The translations under genes were made by a program, and so were the position numbers. From Clostridia bacterium (lineage in GTDB: Bacteria; Bacillota; Clostridia; Oscillospirales; Acutalibacteraceae): a stretch of 64,000 nucleotides of DNA. The notes under the pieces were generated by a model. The model had not been told where the DNA came from, did no database searches, and was given only the letters and a program-made list of their open reading frames with translations. Positions 62,928-64,000 of the stretch are shown here, piece after piece (the stretch's first letter is position 1; the number at the start of each line of letters is the position of its first letter). The stretch is taken from contig CAAGJJ010000055.1 of NCBI GenBank assembly GCA_900770165.1, positions 1 to 64,000 on the forward strand. Direction: 5' to 3'.

Positions 62928-63353
62928 ATGTTAAATGATGTTATAGAAAGCTTGGCTCATGATTCAATAGTTACAATTTTAATAGTTTCAATGATGTTAG
63001 ATACTGTTTTAGGAATTTTGAGTGCAATTAAAGAACGTAAATTTAATTCTACAATAGGAATAAATGGTGTAATTAGAAAGGTAGCAATGTTTGTATGTGT
63101 GAGCTTTTTAATGTGTATAGATTGTATTATACATATAGATTTGTTGTTTATGGTACCTAGTGAATATATTACTGTTTTGGGCTTTGAAGAGTTGGGATTG
63201 TGTGAATTCTTTTCTTTAATATTTATATTATGTGAATCTGTAAGTATTTTAAAGAATATGATTCGCTGCAATTTACCTATACCCCCTAAAATAAAAAAGT
63301 TTGTGGAAGGCCTGTTAGACAACATGACTTCTGAATTAAATGAAAAGCGTTAA
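62928..63353 (+). CDS. Phage-type holin (TcdE/holin_4 family)
   Basis: A 141-residue protein with three or four membrane helices, a short polar N-terminus and a charged C-terminal tail (KKFVEGLLDNMTSELNEKR). The segment MMLDTVLGILSAIKERKFNSTIGINGVIRK, an amphipathic turn after helix 1, and ESVSILKNM near the end mark the holin family that includes TcdE. It would form membrane holes to release the lysozyme. I chose ATG 62928 after AAGGTGAT; a GTG at 62919 is possible. Confidence 0.88.
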   Translation: MLNDVIESLAHDSIVTILIVSMMLDTVLGILSAIKERKFNSTIGINGVIRKVAMFVCVSFLMCIDCIIHIDLLFMVPSEYITVLGFEELGLCEFFSLIFILCESVSILKNMIRCNLPIPPKIKKFVEGLLDNMTSELNEKR

Positions 63354-63360
63354 AAAAACA

Positions 63361-63396
63361 AAAAAGGATTAACTTTTAATTAAGTTAATCCTTTTT
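63361..63396. terminator. Bidirectional terminator between the holin gene and nrdG
   Basis: Symmetric arms AAAAAGGATTAACTT/AAGTTAATCCTTTTT with a six-base loop. Both strands read a hairpin followed by T, so it can stop both convergent transcripts. Confidence 0.9.
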
Positions 63397-63405
63397 ATAT
63401 TTGTT

Positions 63406-63912
63406 TTAAAAATCTTTTTCTATAGCATACCCTTTTTCTATAGATTTTTTAGGATCTATTATTCGTTGATTTTCCGAACCTTTAAATCTTAACATTAAGC
63501 TTTTCTTTTCTAAAATAAATGGCCCATCTACAAGGGTATCTGTTTGTAGCAAAAGTTCTTTCCAATATGGATGCGTACTAAAGCCACAAATTAATTGTTC
63601 AATTGTATATCCAGTATAAGTAACAATATTTAAACCAAGGTTATGTATTTCTTTTGCAAGTTCTGAAAAACCTTTAGGTTGAAGAAAAGGTTCTCCTCCT
63701 GAGAAGGTTACACCAGATAATAATGGATTTTTTTTGATTTCTTCTAAGATTTTACTTGTTGAAATTTCATAACCTAGCTTGATATCATGAGTTTCAGGAT
63801 TATGACAACCTTTACAATTGTGTGTACAGCCTTGAGAAAATATTACAAAGCGTATTCCAGGTCCATCAACTATAGACTCTCGTATAATTCCTGCTATTTT
63901 TAACTTAGACAT
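63406..63912 (-). CDS. nrdG: Anaerobic ribonucleotide reductase activating protein
   Basis: A 168-residue radical-SAM activase. The cluster motif is CTHNCKGCHNPETHD (CxxxCxxC), with GPGIRFVIFSQG before it and SGGEPFLQ after. It makes the glycyl radical on the class III reductase NrdD, so the organism makes deoxynucleotides without oxygen. It overlaps the stop of the upstream gene by one base (TAATG), as is usual for nrdD-nrdG. No terminator in between. Confidence 0.95.
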   Translation of the reverse strand: MSKLKIAGIIRESIVDGPGIRFVIFSQGCTHNCKGCHNPETHDIKLGYEISTSKILEEIKKNPLLSGVTFSGGEPFLQPKGFSELAKEIHNLGLNIVTYTGYTIEQLICGFSTHPYWKELLLQTDTLVDGPFILEKKSLMLRFKGSENQRIIDPKKSIEKGYAIEKDF

Positions 63913-64000
63913 TAAATAATCTCCATCGATTTGCTATCGCCAACTGTAGCAGTTGTGTGTTTAACGCGGTCATTAACTTCAGCTTTTTTTGCATTATTAA
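63912..64000 (-). CDS. nrdD: 3' end of the gene upstream of nrdG, probably nrdD (partial)
   Basis: Only the last 28 codons lie in the window: they end AEVNDRVKHTTATVGDSKSM then EII. The NDRVKH piece resembles the tail found after the glycyl-radical site in clostridial NrdD, and the stop codon overlaps the nrdG start. The catalytic parts lie outside the window. The call rests mainly on the neighbour. Confidence 0.6.
   Translation of the reverse strand, partial: NNAKKAEVNDRVKHTTATVGDSKSMEII

Noticed and set aside
1..64000. CRISPR arrays, insertion sequences, integrases, toxin-antitoxin pairs
   Set aside because: No regularly spaced repeats, transposase or integrase motifs, or small paired genes of these kinds were seen on either strand.

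Overview
The window is AT-rich and comes from a low-GC, endospore-forming Firmicute, most likely a member of the Clostridia. Three things point there: gene order shared with Firmicutes (remA-gmk-rpoZ-priA-def-fmt-rsmB-rlmN-prpC-prkC-rsgA-thiN-spoVM), the sporulation genes spoVM, a sipL-like gene and spoIVA, and a class III anaerobic ribonucleotide reductase activase. I cannot name the genus from the sequence alone.

Layout. 1-900: the tail of an rRNA operon (23S 3' end, tRNA-Lys, tRNA-Glu, then a doubled 5S/tRNA-Asn unit). 1044-3478: a TetR regulator, a large palindromic operator over a strong promoter, and two DegV/FakB-type fatty-acid-binding proteins. 3696-7583: Maf, a secreted amidase on the minus strand, a secreted GH13 alpha-amylase and a DUF421 membrane protein. 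7892-17614: a housekeeping block of RNase J, GdpP, L9, replicative helicase, TilS, Hpt and FtsH. 17723-22000: a type IIA topoisomerase pair of the ParE/ParC kind.

22110-23650: a DUF368 protein (PopT family) and a Crp/Fnr-type regulator. 23801-33513: a nucleoside uptake and salvage cluster. A BMP lipoprotein, a double-ABC ATPase and two permeases import nucleosides. DeoD and pyrimidine-nucleoside phosphorylase cleave them to base and (deoxy)ribose-1-phosphate. DeoB isomerises the sugar phosphate, and DeoC splits deoxyribose-5-phosphate into glyceraldehyde-3-phosphate and acetaldehyde. 33648-38386: a D,D-carboxypeptidase lipoprotein, an unassigned P-loop ATPase, and secF/secD on the minus strand.

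38635-51909: one long, tightly packed plus-strand run from yicC to thiN covering RNA metabolism, nucleotide supply, fork restart, translation start and ribosome maturation, plus the PrpC/PrkC signalling pair. 52011-55506: a sporulation island with an unrecognised 47-residue membrane protein, spoVM, a SPOCS+LysM protein (sipL-like) and spoIVA. Together these would make the platform on which the spore coat is built. 55655-64000: an NSS transporter, family 4 uracil-DNA glycosylase (minus), PduL, PcrA, a LiaF-like membrane protein, a GH25-LysM lysozyme with a holin, and nrdG plus the end of a gene that is probably nrdD (minus).

Most of the window is ordinary chromosome. The parts that merit a second look are the spore-coat platform cluster with its unknown small protein, the TetR operator controlling the two fakB-like genes, the two diverged but compensated 5S genes, the lysozyme-holin pair, and several non-coding palindromes and hairpins. 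I saw no CRISPR array, insertion sequence or integrase.
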